From: Bacteroidales bacterium
GTDB lineage: Bacteria > Bacteroidota > Bacteroidia > Bacteroidales > UBA932
Direction: 5' to 3'
Assembly: GCA_021371955.1 (NCBI GenBank)
Contig: JAJFVD010000016.1
Coordinates: forward strand, 1-64,000
DNA: 64,000 nt
Part shown: positions 27,844 to 36,844 of the stretch, piece after piece
Layout: the number at the start of each line of letters is the position of its first letter
Numbering within the stretch: the stretch's first letter is position 1
Program-made: the position numbers and the translations under genes
The notes under the pieces: model-generated
Databases searched by the model: none
Told to the model about the DNA's origin: nothing
Seen by the model: only the letters and a program-made list of their open reading frames with translations

Positions 27844-28774
27844 TCCAATAGTCAAAGAGAGAGTCTGGGGCAGCGAAATATGGGAGGTGAGCGGAGTTGA
27901 CGGAGATATCTCCATTGCTTCAAACGGATTTCTCGAGGAGAACGATATCAACGAAATTACCGAGACATACCTTGGCGAATTCGTTGGAGATGCCATCTAT
28001 GAAAAATTCGGCAACGAATTTCCCGTTTTAATTAAAATACTGAATATAAACGACAGCCTATCCGTTCAGGTACACCCTTCGGACGAAATTGCAATCGAAA
28101 GGCACGACTCATACGGAAAAACAGAGTGCTGGTATATCCTGGAAGCGAAACCTACAGCGAAAATATTCCTGGGTCTTAACCGCGACCTCACTCCTACCGA
28201 GTTTTACGACATGTGCCAGAAGGATACAATATCGGAAGCAATGAATATTATTGTTCCCAATAAGGGAGATTTCATATTTATTGAGCCCGGCACACTTCAC
28301 GCTGCAACAGGAGGAATAACCGTGGCAGAAATCCAGCAGGTATCCGATGTCACCTACAGAGTGTATGACTGGGGAAGAGAACATAATCCCGCAACTGCAA
28401 GGGAGATGCACCTCGACCTTGCCATCGACTGCATAAACTACAACAAACTTGAGCTTAACGCTCCCACATTTTTAAAATCGGGCGTATATCTCCAGACAGA
28501 TACTGTTAAAGAAGGCCGGGGGCTCCTTACCGATTCCAAATATTTCAAAGTTGAATTTGTTGAAATAGGCAAAAAGACAAAACTGGAAAGTACCGATTTT
28601 CTTAGTTTTATAATCTATTTTTGCTTAGAAGGCGAAGCTGTAATCACCGGAGGCGAAGGTACAGCAAAGGTTCTTAAAGGGGAAAGCATAGTTGTTCCGG
28701 CATACCTTGGAGAGTACTCTGTTGAAAATATCGGAGGAAATTGCCGGTTACTTGAAATTACCGGGAAATTCTAG
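27815..28774 (+). CDS. manA: Mannose-6-phosphate isomerase, class I
   Basis: 319 residues. Interconverts mannose-6-phosphate and fructose-6-phosphate. Cupin zinc ligands are visible: QVHPSDE, KTECWYILEA and the His in EPGTLHAATGG; the catalytic Arg region is VYDWGRE. The opening PIKFNPIVKERVWGSEIWEV is typical of the short bacterial class I enzymes. The start overlaps the end of the CPBP gene, so they are probably translationally coupled. Confidence 0.92.
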   Translation: MTSLYPIKFNPIVKERVWGSEIWEVSGVDGDISIASNGFLEENDINEITETYLGEFVGDAIYEKFGNEFPVLIKILNINDSLSVQVHPSDEIAIERHDSYGKTECWYILEAKPTAKIFLGLNRDLTPTEFYDMCQKDTISEAMNIIVPNKGDFIFIEPGTLHAATGGITVAEIQQVSDVTYRVYDWGREHNPATAREMHLDLAIDCINYNKLELNAPTFLKSGVYLQTDTVKEGRGLLTDSKYFKVEFVEIGKKTKLESTDFLSFIIYFCLEGEAVITGGEGTAKVLKGESIVVPAYLGEYSVENIGGNCRLLEITGKF

Positions 28775-28881
28775 TCCAAATAGCACAATCCCAGGAGAAT
28801 AAATAACGTTTTATTCTTTGATAAGTATTTTCTTTTTATTAGTTTTGAATTGATTTTCAGAATTTTAATAAAATTGCAAAT

Positions 28882-30441
28882 ATGAAACATCTCCTGTTTA
28901 CTATCTGTTTGTTATTCTCTCAATATTATTGCTGGGGTTTAGAAAAAGAAAATGAGGACGATTCTAAAAAAGGAATTGTTCTAATTGTAAAAAATGCACC
29001 AATTCAGGAATCATTTAAAACTCCTGGTGGCCTTACAAGAGAAAGAAGTAATCTGGCACTTTTTTCATATATAGATGATTCCGGAAATTCAGTTTTACTT
29101 TATACACAAAAAGAACCGGATACATTAAGAATAGACATTAACTTAGATTATTTAGAGTTAATGTTTGACTATAAGGGATGTGAATCCACATATTTCCTAT
29201 TAAAAAATGGGGATATCGTTTCTTTTGACTTTGATTCAACAGGCTATCCTTCGCTAAAAAGTTCTTTGTCACCAGAATTGACATCCATGTATAATTTCCA
29301 GTCATCAATTAAATCTCGCAAATTACTCTGGAACCTGGAACCATTGACACTTTTGTTCGATTTTGGGCTCAATGTAAGAAGAGTAGCAGCAGCAAAAATA
29401 AGGGCTCCTGGATTATTTGAGAAATGGAAAGCAGATTATGTTTGCATTGATAGTTTAAAATATGCGTATTACGATTACATCAAAAATTATAAGTCCACAC
29501 TGGATTCATTGTACTCTTTAGGCGAGATGCAGGTAAATTATAAAGATTACTATGAATATCTTTTATATAAGAAGCAGTGGACCTTCTATATTTCTGAGTT
29601 TTATTATGACAGAAAAAACATATCTGAGTTATCTTTACCTAGAGCAAATAGTACTATTTATGATTTTCTTAACGACAAATATCTCTATTACTCGTCGTAT
29701 TGCTCTTTCTTGAATTGTTTTTCATATCCTTACTTGCATAAAGCCAATAAAATTCCCTCGGTAAAATTGGGTAATTACAGCTATATAGATTACAGAGCAG
29801 CATTTGATTCAATATCAGTCAATAAAAAGATTCCAACAAGGAGCAGAAACCTAATGTTATATTATAATTTGGTAGAGATTAATCAATATTTTGCACATAG
29901 TGATATTATTAAATATTCTAAAAAATATATAGATATATCAGGAGATAGTATTGGATTAAAGAAAATACTATCTGCTAACGAAACAAAGCCGACTATTAAT
30001 CCAACTGCCGCAGATCTGCAATTGATTGATAATAACCGAAAAGCATTAACAATTAAAGATGTTTTTAACAAACATAAAGGGAAGGTTATTTATATTGACT
30101 TCTGGGCAAGTTGGTGCACTCCATGCATACAAGAGATGCCCGATTCCAAGAAGCTCAGGCAAGAATATTCAGGAAAAAATATAATATTCATCTTCTTGGC
30201 AAAGAGTGATAAATTCGATACTTGGAAATTAAAAAGTAAAGAACTTATTGGCAATGACTTAAATAGTGAAAGTTATTTTATTACCAATTCAAAAACATCT
30301 CAGATGTTAAAAAAGCTGACAATTGAATCAATTCCAAGGTTTCTTCTTTACGACCAAAATGGTGTTCTTGTGCATAAAAATGCGCCAGGACCTCATAGTA
30401 ATGATATTAGAGAGCTATTTAACAAGTATTTATATAAATGA
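28882..30441 (+). CDS. TlpA-like thiol-disulfide protein, exported
   Basis: 519 residues. A signal peptide covers residues 1-19 (LLFTICLLFSQYYCWG). The first about 370 residues are a Tyr/Lys-rich helical domain I do not recognise. The C-terminus from about 385 is a thioredoxin fold with the redox pair C412-C415 in FWASWCTPCIQEMP and the cis-Pro in IESIPRFLLYD. Such N-domain + TlpA proteins are common in Bacteroidota periplasm and may reduce or oxidise exported proteins. It is noticeably more AT-rich than the genes before it. It stands alone with a 107-base upstream gap. Confidence 0.8.
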   Translation: MKHLLFTICLLFSQYYCWGLEKENEDDSKKGIVLIVKNAPIQESFKTPGGLTRERSNLALFSYIDDSGNSVLLYTQKEPDTLRIDINLDYLELMFDYKGCESTYFLLKNGDIVSFDFDSTGYPSLKSSLSPELTSMYNFQSSIKSRKLLWNLEPLTLLFDFGLNVRRVAAAKIRAPGLFEKWKADYVCIDSLKYAYYDYIKNYKSTLDSLYSLGEMQVNYKDYYEYLLYKKQWTFYISEFYYDRKNISELSLPRANSTIYDFLNDKYLYYSSYCSFLNCFSYPYLHKANKIPSVKLGNYSYIDYRAAFDSISVNKKIPTRSRNLMLYYNLVEINQYFAHSDIIKYSKKYIDISGDSIGLKKILSANETKPTINPTAADLQLIDNNRKALTIKDVFNKHKGKVIYIDFWASWCTPCIQEMPDSKKLRQEYSGKNIIFIFLAKSDKFDTWKLKSKELIGNDLNSESYFITNSKTSQMLKKLTIESIPRFLLYDQNGVLVHKNAPGPHSNDIRELFNKYLYK

Positions 30442-30474
30442 TGCAGATTAATACTATTGCTGTTAGTGATTAAC

Positions 30475-30507
30475 TTATTCTTCGTCCCAAAGGTTTTCGA
30501 TGAGATC
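30475..30507 (-). pseudogene. Leftover 3' end of a second hslR copy
   Basis: Read on the minus strand, this encodes DLIENLWDEE and a stop, exactly the last ten residues of hslR at 31749-32132. The DNA differs only at synonymous positions (for example CTC/TTA for Leu, CTT/CTC, GAA/GAG). Upstream of this, identity stops and the frame reads unrelated residues. It therefore looks like the end of a diverged hslR left behind when the AT-rich DNA to its right was inserted or exchanged. Confidence 0.7.
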
Positions 30508-30534
30508 TGATAAGCACTTTTATTGTTATAGAAA

Positions 30535-31743
30535 ATGATATATTTCAAAGTATTTTTTATTGCCTGTATAATCTTTCAGTCTTGCAGTGAAAACAAATCT
30601 GCATCTGTTAATTATAATCATAAAGTAGAATCAAATTTTTACATTAATAAATTTAATGGCAACTTAGTTATAAATTCATGTATAAACGATACCATTCCAT
30701 GTTCGCTGATATTCGATACGGGTGCCTCTGGTTCGTTAATTATTAAATCATCTGTCTCTGACAAATTTTACCAAGGAGAGAGCTCTGTTAAAGACTCTAT
30801 GGTAGGAGGATTTGATGATGCTTTCTATTATACAGATAATATTAAAGAGCAAACTAAAGTGTATGCGGGCAACAAGGATATAGTGTTTAAAAGTTTCAGG
30901 AGAGTTCAAGACAATTCCGCATTGGGGAAAATAATTAGCAAATCTAACGCAGACGGAATTGTATCAGTACAGGATAATATAAAATCTCTAAAACTTGAAT
31001 TCAGCAGTAATCGGATACTGTTCAATACAGATAATGATATAATTGATGCGGATATTGTATTACAGCTGACAAAAAAAGGTAATAATTATATAATTAAGCA
31101 GTTCCCTTTTATATTTAAATTGGGAGATACAGCAATAATGGCTAAAGAAGACTTAATGATGGACACGGGGTATAGGGGAGATATATCTTGCAAGAATATA
31201 TCATTAGATAATGTTTTTGAAAATGCCATACTTACTTTGTCAAAAAAGAAAATCAGTATGAATTCCAAAAAATATCTATTTATAACAGATACTCTTTATA
31301 TTAAACGAGATATATGGATAGAGTATAATAACCCTTTGAAAAATTACTATTATGTGCTCAAAGCAAGCCATTTGCTGGTTGGAGTTGAATTCTTAAAGAC
31401 ATTTGATATTTATATGGATTTCCAAAAAGACTCTATCTGGCTGAAAAGAATTAACTATGAAAGTATATTAGACTGCTCTGACTCAGCTAAGATTGATGAT
31501 CCTATTATAGCCGGTAGATATGATTATGTTAACAAGCAATATATTGTAATGTATTTAAAGACTGAATCTCCTTATACTACTGCCGGGATAATGCCTGGAG
31601 ATATTATTTGCGATATAAATAATATAAATTTTATGTTGATAAGGGATTCTATAAGAAACAACACCGTTCATTATCCGCTGGTGTTTAATATTTTGAGAGA
31701 TGGAAAGTCATTAGCACTATACTTGCCGTCTTTTAGCCAGTAA
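30535..31743 (+). CDS. Retropepsin-like aspartyl protease with PDZ domain, lipoprotein
   Basis: 402 residues. Lipoprotein signal at residues 1-17 (FKVFFIACIIFQSCS, Cys 17). The active-site motif DTGAS is at residues 61-65 in LIFDTGASGSLII. A second half-site is in LMMDTGYRGDIS near 203-213, so this is a two-lobe pepsin-like arrangement in one chain. A PDZ-like domain ends the protein (PYTTAGIMPGDIICDINNI). It would be anchored in the periplasm or outer membrane; the substrate is unknown. AT-rich like its left neighbour. It converges with hslR, six bases away, and lies between the two hslR 3' ends. Confidence 0.8.
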   Translation: MIYFKVFFIACIIFQSCSENKSASVNYNHKVESNFYINKFNGNLVINSCINDTIPCSLIFDTGASGSLIIKSSVSDKFYQGESSVKDSMVGGFDDAFYYTDNIKEQTKVYAGNKDIVFKSFRRVQDNSALGKIISKSNADGIVSVQDNIKSLKLEFSSNRILFNTDNDIIDADIVLQLTKKGNNYIIKQFPFIFKLGDTAIMAKEDLMMDTGYRGDISCKNISLDNVFENAILTLSKKKISMNSKKYLFITDTLYIKRDIWIEYNNPLKNYYYVLKASHLLVGVEFLKTFDIYMDFQKDSIWLKRINYESILDCSDSAKIDDPIIAGRYDYVNKQYIVMYLKTESPYTTAGIMPGDIICDINNINFMLIRDSIRNNTVHYPLVFNILRDGKSLALYLPSFSQ

Positions 31744-31748
31744 AACGA

Positions 31749-32132
31749 TTACTCCTCGTCCCAGAGATTTTCGATTAAATCGTCCATTTCGCGCCGGTCC
31801 TTTTTTGTAGGGCGGCCGGTTCCACGTTCACGGACAAGGTGCAGCGTTTCTCTTGGAACATTGAGCTTATCCAGTTCGCTTTGAGGTGTTATGTTAATTG
31901 CATATTCCTCCACAAGCTTTGCCGGTTGGCGGTTTTCCACTGGGGCAACGACACGGAACTGAAAAATCACATTAACCTTTCTGACGCTTATCGTATCTCC
32001 CTGCTTAACCTCCCTTGAGGCTTTAGCCTCCATGTCATTGACTTTCACTTTGCCGCTTTTACAGGCATCTGCAGCATCGGAACGGGTCTTGAAGACACGA
32101 ATTGCCCAGAGATATTTGTCAAGCCTGCTCAT
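31749..32132 (-). CDS. hslR: S4-domain RNA-binding heat shock protein Hsp15
   Basis: 127 residues. The S4 RNA-binding domain covers about residues 2-50 (SRLDKYLWAIRVFKTRSDAA, GKVKVNDMEAKASREVKQGD). Hsp15 rescues 50S subunits that carry a stuck peptidyl-tRNA. The C-terminal tail is charged (RPTKKDRREMDDLIENLWDEE). It follows pth by 15 bases; pth also deals with peptidyl-tRNA, so the two make functional sense together. Confidence 0.88.
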   Translation of the reverse strand: MSRLDKYLWAIRVFKTRSDAADACKSGKVKVNDMEAKASREVKQGDTISVRKVNVIFQFRVVAPVENRQPAKLVEEYAINITPQSELDKLNVPRETLHLVRERGTGRPTKKDRREMDDLIENLWDEE

Positions 32133-32147
32133 AAAGTAAAGGGTAAA

Positions 32148-32711
32148 TTATTTTGTGTTACTAACATTCATAGCGCGGTCCACGCCTACGGTGCCAAAAG
32201 AGCGTATAGCCTCTGCAGCTTTTTCGTAAATAGCCGGAAGTTCTTTGCTTTCTCTTTCGCTCCATTTGCCAAGGACAAAGTCAATTTGCCCTCCATGTCC
32301 AAAATTGTCGCCAATCCCTATTCTCAAACGGGAATAATTTGTGTGACCAAGAGTTTCGGCAATATCCTTTAGCCCGTTGTGCCCTCCGTCACTCCCCTGC
32401 TTTCTCATCCTGAGAGTACCAAGCGGAAGCGCAAGATCATCAACAATAACAAGTAAATTTTCGACAGGAATCTTTTGGTCCTTTAGCCAGTAATTGACAG
32501 CCTTGCCGCTAAGATTCATATAAGTAGACGGTTTGAGCAGAATGAATTTCTTCCCTTTATACTTATATTCCGCTACAGAGCCCAGGCGACTGCTCTCAAA
32601 AGAAATGTTGGACTCCCCGGCGAGGGAATCCAACACGTTAAATCCAATATTGTGTCGAGTATTTGCGTATTCAGCGCCGATATTTCCAAGACCGACTATT
32701 AAAAAACTCAT
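32148..32711 (-). CDS. pth: Peptidyl-tRNA hydrolase
   Basis: 187 residues, the normal length. Releases peptides from stalled peptidyl-tRNA. The family start FLIVGLGNIGAEYANTRHNIG includes the catalytic His, followed by LLKPSTYMNLSGKAV, the Asp in VIVDDLALPLG and GSDGGHNGLKDI. It is 16 bases after the L25 gene, in the operon L25-pth-hslR, an order common in many bacteria. Confidence 0.96.
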   Translation of the reverse strand: MSFLIVGLGNIGAEYANTRHNIGFNVLDSLAGESNISFESSRLGSVAEYKYKGKKFILLKPSTYMNLSGKAVNYWLKDQKIPVENLLVIVDDLALPLGTLRMRKQGSDGGHNGLKDIAETLGHTNYSRLRIGIGDNFGHGGQIDFVLGKWSERESKELPAIYEKAAEAIRSFGTVGVDRAMNVSNTK

Positions 32712-32727
32712 ACTCTATATTTTAAAA

Positions 32728-33318
32728 CTACTTACCGGGAGTAGCCGCAGCTGCTGCTGCACCTATTGCTGCACGGGTCATCTTAACAGAACAGATAATT
32801 GTGTTCTTAGATGTAAGTACCTGAATGTTGTCATATTTAATATCACCTGCAACGATTGTTTTACCAAGCATCAGGTTTGAAATGTCTACAACAATTGAAT
32901 CCGGAAGGTCTTTAAGGTTTGCAGAAATTTTGAGTTTTCTGGTAGTTTGCTGAAGCTTGCCACCCTGACGAACACCTTCTGAAACACCTGTGATTTCAAT
33001 TGGAACTGCGATAGCTACCGGCTTATCTGCTGTAACTGCAAGGAAATCTACGTGTAATGGCTCATCTGTTACTGGATGGTATTGAACATCGTGAAATGTT
33101 GCAAGATATTTTTTACCATCGATATTGAGTTCAATGATGTATGCAAATGGAGTATAAATGATTTGTCCAAGCTCTTTTTTGTCTACAGAAAATACAACGT
33201 TTTCCTTAACGCCTTCTCCGTAAAGAATACATGGAACGCCACCTTCTCTTCTAAGTGTTTTTACAGCTTGTTTGTTTGAGAGTTCTCTTGCCTTGCCGGC
33301 TAATTGAAATGTTTTCAT
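32728..33318 (-). CDS. rplY: Ribosomal protein bL25 (general stress protein Ctc form)
   Basis: 196 residues, the long Ctc form. The N-terminal 5S rRNA-binding domain spans about residues 4-95 (GKARELSNKQAVKTLRREGG, VPCILYGEG, FHDVQYHPVTDEPLHVDFL). A TL5/Ctc C-terminal beta domain follows to about 185, and the protein ends with an Ala-rich tail. It is the first gene of L25-pth-hslR. Confidence 0.94.
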   Translation of the reverse strand: MKTFQLAGKARELSNKQAVKTLRREGGVPCILYGEGVKENVVFSVDKKELGQIIYTPFAYIIELNIDGKKYLATFHDVQYHPVTDEPLHVDFLAVTADKPVAIAVPIEITGVSEGVRQGGKLQQTTRKLKISANLKDLPDSIVVDISNLMLGKTIVAGDIKYDNIQVLTSKNTIICSVKMTRAAIGAAAAAATPGK

Positions 33319-33420
33319 CGATAATTTTTTTAAAATGTGTTACTAAATCCGTTTCCCGGATCCCATTGCACCAAAAAAGTAAACTTTTTTAAGCAGTTCT
33401 TTTGAACTATTTTGGGAGCG

Positions 33421-33450
33421 CAAATATACACAAAAATCTTAATCAAGCAA
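33421..33450 (-). promoter_or_regulatory. Promoter of rplY-pth-hslR, inside the 3' end of the C11 gene
   Basis: On the minus strand, TTG at 33450-33448, a 19-base spacer, and TATATTTG at 33428-33421. This fits the Bacteroidota consensus. The -33 box lies within the last codons of the upstream C11 peptidase gene. The predicted leader of about 95 bases starts with a small hairpin (AGTTC, AAAA, GAACT). Confidence 0.6.
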
Positions 33451-34611
33451 TTTTGTATCTGTATTCCATTTGAATCCACGATAGAAGGTTTCAAGTTCTC
33501 CCGGCGTTGCCAGTGGAATATAAGTGGAAATGCCGGAATAGTTTAGAATAGGAATATCCAGAAACTCCGGTGTGGTCCATTTGGCAATCACGACATCGGC
33601 AAGTGCTTCGTCAAATTGTGCAAGCTCCTGAACGGTTGCTATCTTTGAAATAAAATGCCTTAAATCGAAAAAGTAATCTTTGCCAAAACGGTAATAGGGC
33701 TGAACGGAATACCTGTCGACCTTGGAAATGGCATCCCTCCTGTTCTGGAAAATCGTTTTGCACACGCCTGCGAGTTTGTCCAGATGGTCCGTGTCGTAAA
33801 GAGCAACTGTTGCAGAATTGTAAACCGTTGGAGTTGTCCCTGCCGGAGCGGCGTATTCGTCATAAAAAATCTGACAAACCTCTTCCAAATCGGAATTGGA
33901 TTCAAACAGCGGCCTCATAATCTTGTCATACGGAAAACTTGTTGCAAGAATCTCTGTTGGAGAACCGATAATATAATCGGCCTTGTCCTTAAGTTCATAA
34001 ACAGTCTCTATCCCGCCCATAAAACAGCAGTCGAACAGAACAAACGAAAGAGAGTAAGGGATAGCCTCGCGCAATTCGGTAATTTCCATTTCCGTCCCTC
34101 TGTCCTCGGCAAAAGATTTCACGATATGGGCATACGGGTCCTCCATATAAACTCCCAATCCTTTGGTTGAACTGTAATATCCCTGAGGGAGCCAGCCTGT
34201 AGCATGGGACCATAAAATGAGGCCATATTCTCTGGCAGGAAAAATAGTTTTTATTTTATTGAGAACCCCTTTCATAACTTCGGGGGTAGCCGAATTCTGA
34301 TCGGGATAGGCCGATACAACATCTTCCACAACTTTTCCTGTTCCATCCTTGAAAAGCCGCACCAGTTCCGGAGCTGACCCCGAGAGGTGTTTGTAGACAA
34401 GCATTATATCCTTGTCATCTTCGCCGGGAAGATAACCCTTTTTGAGAGCATCAATATTATCCCGGGCATATCCGCTCAGATTGTTGTTTGCTGCAAGATA
34501 CAGAACAACAACCTTTCTGTAGTCGTCTCTGTCGAGAAACTTTTCGCAGGAAGAGAGCAGGAAACCCGCAAGAATAATATAGAGCAGGAATGGTTTTAGT
34601 ATATATTTCAT
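33439..34611 (-). CDS. Clostripain-like (C11) cysteine peptidase, lipoprotein
   Basis: 390 residues from ATG at 34611. I chose this start because it gives a clean lipoprotein signal (LKPFLLYIILAGFLLSSCE, Cys 22); the ATG 27 bases upstream places nine extra residues before it. The clostripain-family domain has the catalytic His136 in YGLILWSHATGW and the catalytic Cys in FVLFDCCFMGG (C195 or C196; by family position the first Cys after the Asp). VVLYLAANNNLSGYARDNI is the usual N-terminal strand and Asp-containing loop. Exported and membrane-anchored; substrates of Bacteroidales C11 peptidases are cleaved after Arg or Lys. Confidence 0.87.
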   Translation of the reverse strand: MKYILKPFLLYIILAGFLLSSCEKFLDRDDYRKVVVLYLAANNNLSGYARDNIDALKKGYLPGEDDKDIMLVYKHLSGSAPELVRLFKDGTGKVVEDVVSAYPDQNSATPEVMKGVLNKIKTIFPAREYGLILWSHATGWLPQGYYSSTKGLGVYMEDPYAHIVKSFAEDRGTEMEITELREAIPYSLSFVLFDCCFMGGIETVYELKDKADYIIGSPTEILATSFPYDKIMRPLFESNSDLEEVCQIFYDEYAAPAGTTPTVYNSATVALYDTDHLDKLAGVCKTIFQNRRDAISKVDRYSVQPYYRFGKDYFFDLRHFISKIATVQELAQFDEALADVVIAKWTTPEFLDIPILNYSGISTYIPLATPGELETFYRGFKWNTDTKLLD

Positions 34612-34704
34612 CGTTATGGTCAATGGTTCTGAAAACAAATTTAACCTTTTTTTATTAATGCAGCCTTTTTAATATCTTGTGCATCTTATTTGAAAATACT
34701 TAAT

Positions 34705-35352
34705 ATGAAAACCTTCACTAAGTTTCTGCCGTTAATTCTGATTGCAGCTTCTTTTGCTGTTTGCGGATGTGATCCCGGCGATTGTGACGACGATGACGGG
34801 CCAATTTTATATAAACCCAATATTTACCTTTATCCTGAGCGGACGTGCGATTTAACTGTCTCGCTGGAATTTCCTCTTGGCGGAAGAGTTATAGCATCGG
34901 ACCCCGTCTATGGCAGAGGGTGGAACGTATCTGTCGAAACAAACGGGCTGATTGATGGAAAATACTGGTATCTTTTTTATGAGAGCACTCAGCCGGACAA
35001 GTGGCAAAAAAGAGCGGGATGGGTCATTCCAAAAGAGAATCTGGAAAGATTTTTCCGCTCGAACCTCACAGAATACGGTTTCAGAGGAAGAGAAATTGAA
35101 GACTTTACCGAATACTGGCTGCCACGGCTCAACAGCTCACCCTACTATATAATCTACCCCCAAACCGGAAGGATAATTGAGAATCTGATTAAACTGAAAA
35201 TATCGGCTCAGCCAAACAATGTTCAACGGCTTTATTACCTGATTGACGGCGTTGACCAGATGCCTCGGGTACAACCAGCATCTCCGGTTATTGATAAAAA
35301 TTTCCGCAGAGCCGGGTTCTATGTTACCGAATGGGGTGTGATGCTTATTTGA
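34705..35352 (+). CDS. Lipoprotein of unknown function (KPNIYLYP type)
   Basis: 215 residues from ATG at 34705; the ATG at 34690 gives five more residues before the signal. The lipoprotein signal KTFTKFLPLILIAASFAVCGC precedes an acidic stretch (DPGDCDDDDG). The body begins with YKPNIYLYPERTCDLTVSLE, a sequence found in a family of conserved bacterial and eukaryotic unknown proteins, and holds WNVSVETNGLIDGKYWYLFYE. Predicted all-beta, then helical. No function is known. It diverges from the C11 gene. The 284 bases after it hold two palindromic elements. Confidence 0.72.
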   Translation: MKTFTKFLPLILIAASFAVCGCDPGDCDDDDGPILYKPNIYLYPERTCDLTVSLEFPLGGRVIASDPVYGRGWNVSVETNGLIDGKYWYLFYESTQPDKWQKRAGWVIPKENLERFFRSNLTEYGFRGREIEDFTEYWLPRLNSSPYYIIYPQTGRIIENLIKLKISAQPNNVQRLYYLIDGVDQMPRVQPASPVIDKNFRRAGFYVTEWGVMLI

Positions 35353-35359
35353 TTAATAA

Positions 35360-35519
35360 CCGACGGCGAGTTTCGTTTTCTTTCTGACATTCATACAATG
35401 CCAACTAATCTCTTCGGGCTTGTGCGTCCTCCTACGCTCCGCTGCGTCCGGCCGAATCGCCCTCATCAATTAGTTGGCAATGTAAAAAATTGTTCAGAAA
35501 TGTTGTAACTCGCCGCCGG
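35360..35519. repeat. 160-base foldback element
   Basis: Left arm 35360-35409 and right arm 35469-35519 are inverted copies. The ends match nearly exactly (CCGACGGCGAGTT against CCGGCGGCGAGTT; TGCCAACTAAT against TGCCAACTAAT), with mismatches in the middle. The 59-base loop is GC-rich and can fold further (TTCGG with CCGAA). No open frame is present. It looks like a MITE-type or extragenic palindromic element, or a structured RNA. Confidence 0.55.
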
Positions 35520-35557
35520 AGACAGATTATCTATCGCTAACTATCATATTATCAAAC

Positions 35558-35604
35558 AGTTTCTCAGAACAAAGAGACATTATGTCTCTTTGTTCTGAGA
35601 AACT
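35558..35604. repeat. Perfect hairpin, 22-bp arms
   Basis: AGTTTCTCAGAACAAAGAGA plus CA, the loop TTA, then the exact reverse complement. It lies about 30 bases past the methyltransferase stop and between two convergent genes, so it may act as a two-way terminator, although no T-run follows on either strand. Its centre AGACATTATGTCT is identical to that of the hairpin at 50965-51003. Confidence 0.65.
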
Positions 35605-35636
35605 ACCTAATATTGAGCGAATTAACCGTGTGAAAT

Positions 35637-36413
35637 TCAGAGCTTCTTCCCGATATAGAACACGTAGCCGTAATACTCTTTATACTTGGAATATAGTTCA
35701 ACTTCGAGGCGTGCGTATTTTACAAACTCTTCTACAGTTATATTACCGGGATATTTCTTTAGAAATGCATCCTGAACAACAACCTGTGGGGAAAAGAAAT
35801 TGTCGGTCCAGCAGTTTTCCGGAAGGATGAAGGTAGTAACCGGAATATATCCGGCTTTTTGCATCTGGGCGACCTTATTTGGAATTGTGTCTATCTCAGG
35901 ATAGGCATCCATCCAAAACTCGTCTATTTCCGCAGGTCGTTCTTCGGTAAACCAGGTTGCCTCCGAAACGGCGATATAGCCTCCCATTTTCAGAAATTTT
36001 CGCCACTCTTTCAGCCCCTTTTCAAATCCGATATTATAGATTGCTCCTTCCGACCAGATAAGGTCCAACTCTTCTTCCCGAAAATGCAGGTTATCCATCG
36101 AACCGACGACACCTTCTACCCTATCGCGAAGATTTTGTTTATCGGCATTAAGGTTAAACAGGTCTATAAAAGTGGAAAACAAGTCGATGCCTGTGATGTG
36201 TCCCGGCGCATGCTGTGCCAGTACCATTGTCTGGCCGCCTGTTCCGCAACCGAGGTCGGCAATACGGGATTCGTTTGTGAGGTTGTCGATAAAGCTCAAT
36301 GCTTTAATGGTTACTTCGGGGCTACCTGGCCCTTGCCTTTCTACGTTTGAGAAATATTCGCAGATTAAATTGAAGTCGAATTCGTGAATTGATGATTTAT
36401 TATCGTTACTCAT
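35637..36413 (-). CDS. SAM-dependent methyltransferase (class I)
   Basis: 258 residues from ATG at 36413; a further ATG 24 bases upstream is less likely because the family sequence begins after it. The SAM-binding motif I is [17 protein letters not shown] (about residues 51-67), followed by [15 protein letters not shown] and the post-motif [20 protein letters not shown]. The C-terminus contains [16 protein letters not shown] and [13 protein letters not shown]. The small-molecule or protein substrate cannot be told. Isolated on the minus strand at the left edge of the AT-rich accessory region. Confidence 0.85.
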   Translation of the reverse strand: MSNDNKSSIHEFDFNLICEYFSNVERQGPGSPEVTIKALSFIDNLTNESRIADLGCGTGGQTMVLAQHAPGHITGIDLFSTFIDLFNLNADKQNLRDRVEGVVGSMDNLHFREEELDLIWSEGAIYNIGFEKGLKEWRKFLKMGGYIAVSEATWFTEERPAEIDEFWMDAYPEIDTIPNKVAQMQKAGYIPVTTFILPENCWTDNFFSPQVVVQDAFLKKYPGNITVEEFVKYARLEVELYSKYKEYYGYVFYIGKKL

Positions 36414-36844
36414 GATGTTTTGATTTATTATATACAAATGGAAATAACCCGGGCAGGAATCTGTCTGAGTTCAATTATGGGATAACCTTGGGCAGAATAC
36501 CAAAGGTTATTTACTTCACCAAATCCGTTTTAAAATTAAACATCCAAAGTTTTTAGACGATGCAAAGGTAAAAGATTTTTTTAAAAAATTTATATAACTC
36601 GATACCAGAGACATCAAACTTTCGGAAGACGATATGACGTGTGGAGAAATATTAATGAAAGAATACCCATAAAAGGGCGACATAGCCCAACAAAGTTTTA
36701 AACATCATTATATTATCTCATAAAAAATAATTGATTATCAAGTGTTGATTGATTCACTTTTGCTACATTTGTAGTGTAACGAGGTTTAAAACTCTTTAAT
36801 TGGCTATAATATTAAAAAAACGCCACATCCGTAATTACGAAAAA
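36414..36844. other. Intergenic region with a possible decayed reading frame
   Basis: About 430 bases. From about 36472 to 36672 one frame reads coding-like sequence interrupted by TAA at 36595 and again at 36670 (parts: KGYLLHQIRFKIKHPKFLDD; then DIKLSEDDMTCGEILMKEYP). I do not recognise the family. A small inverted repeat (ATAACCTT / AAGGTTAT) lies at 36482-36510. TACATTTG at 36764-36771 is a possible -7 box for the next gene, with TTG 16 bases before it (short spacing). Confidence 0.3.
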
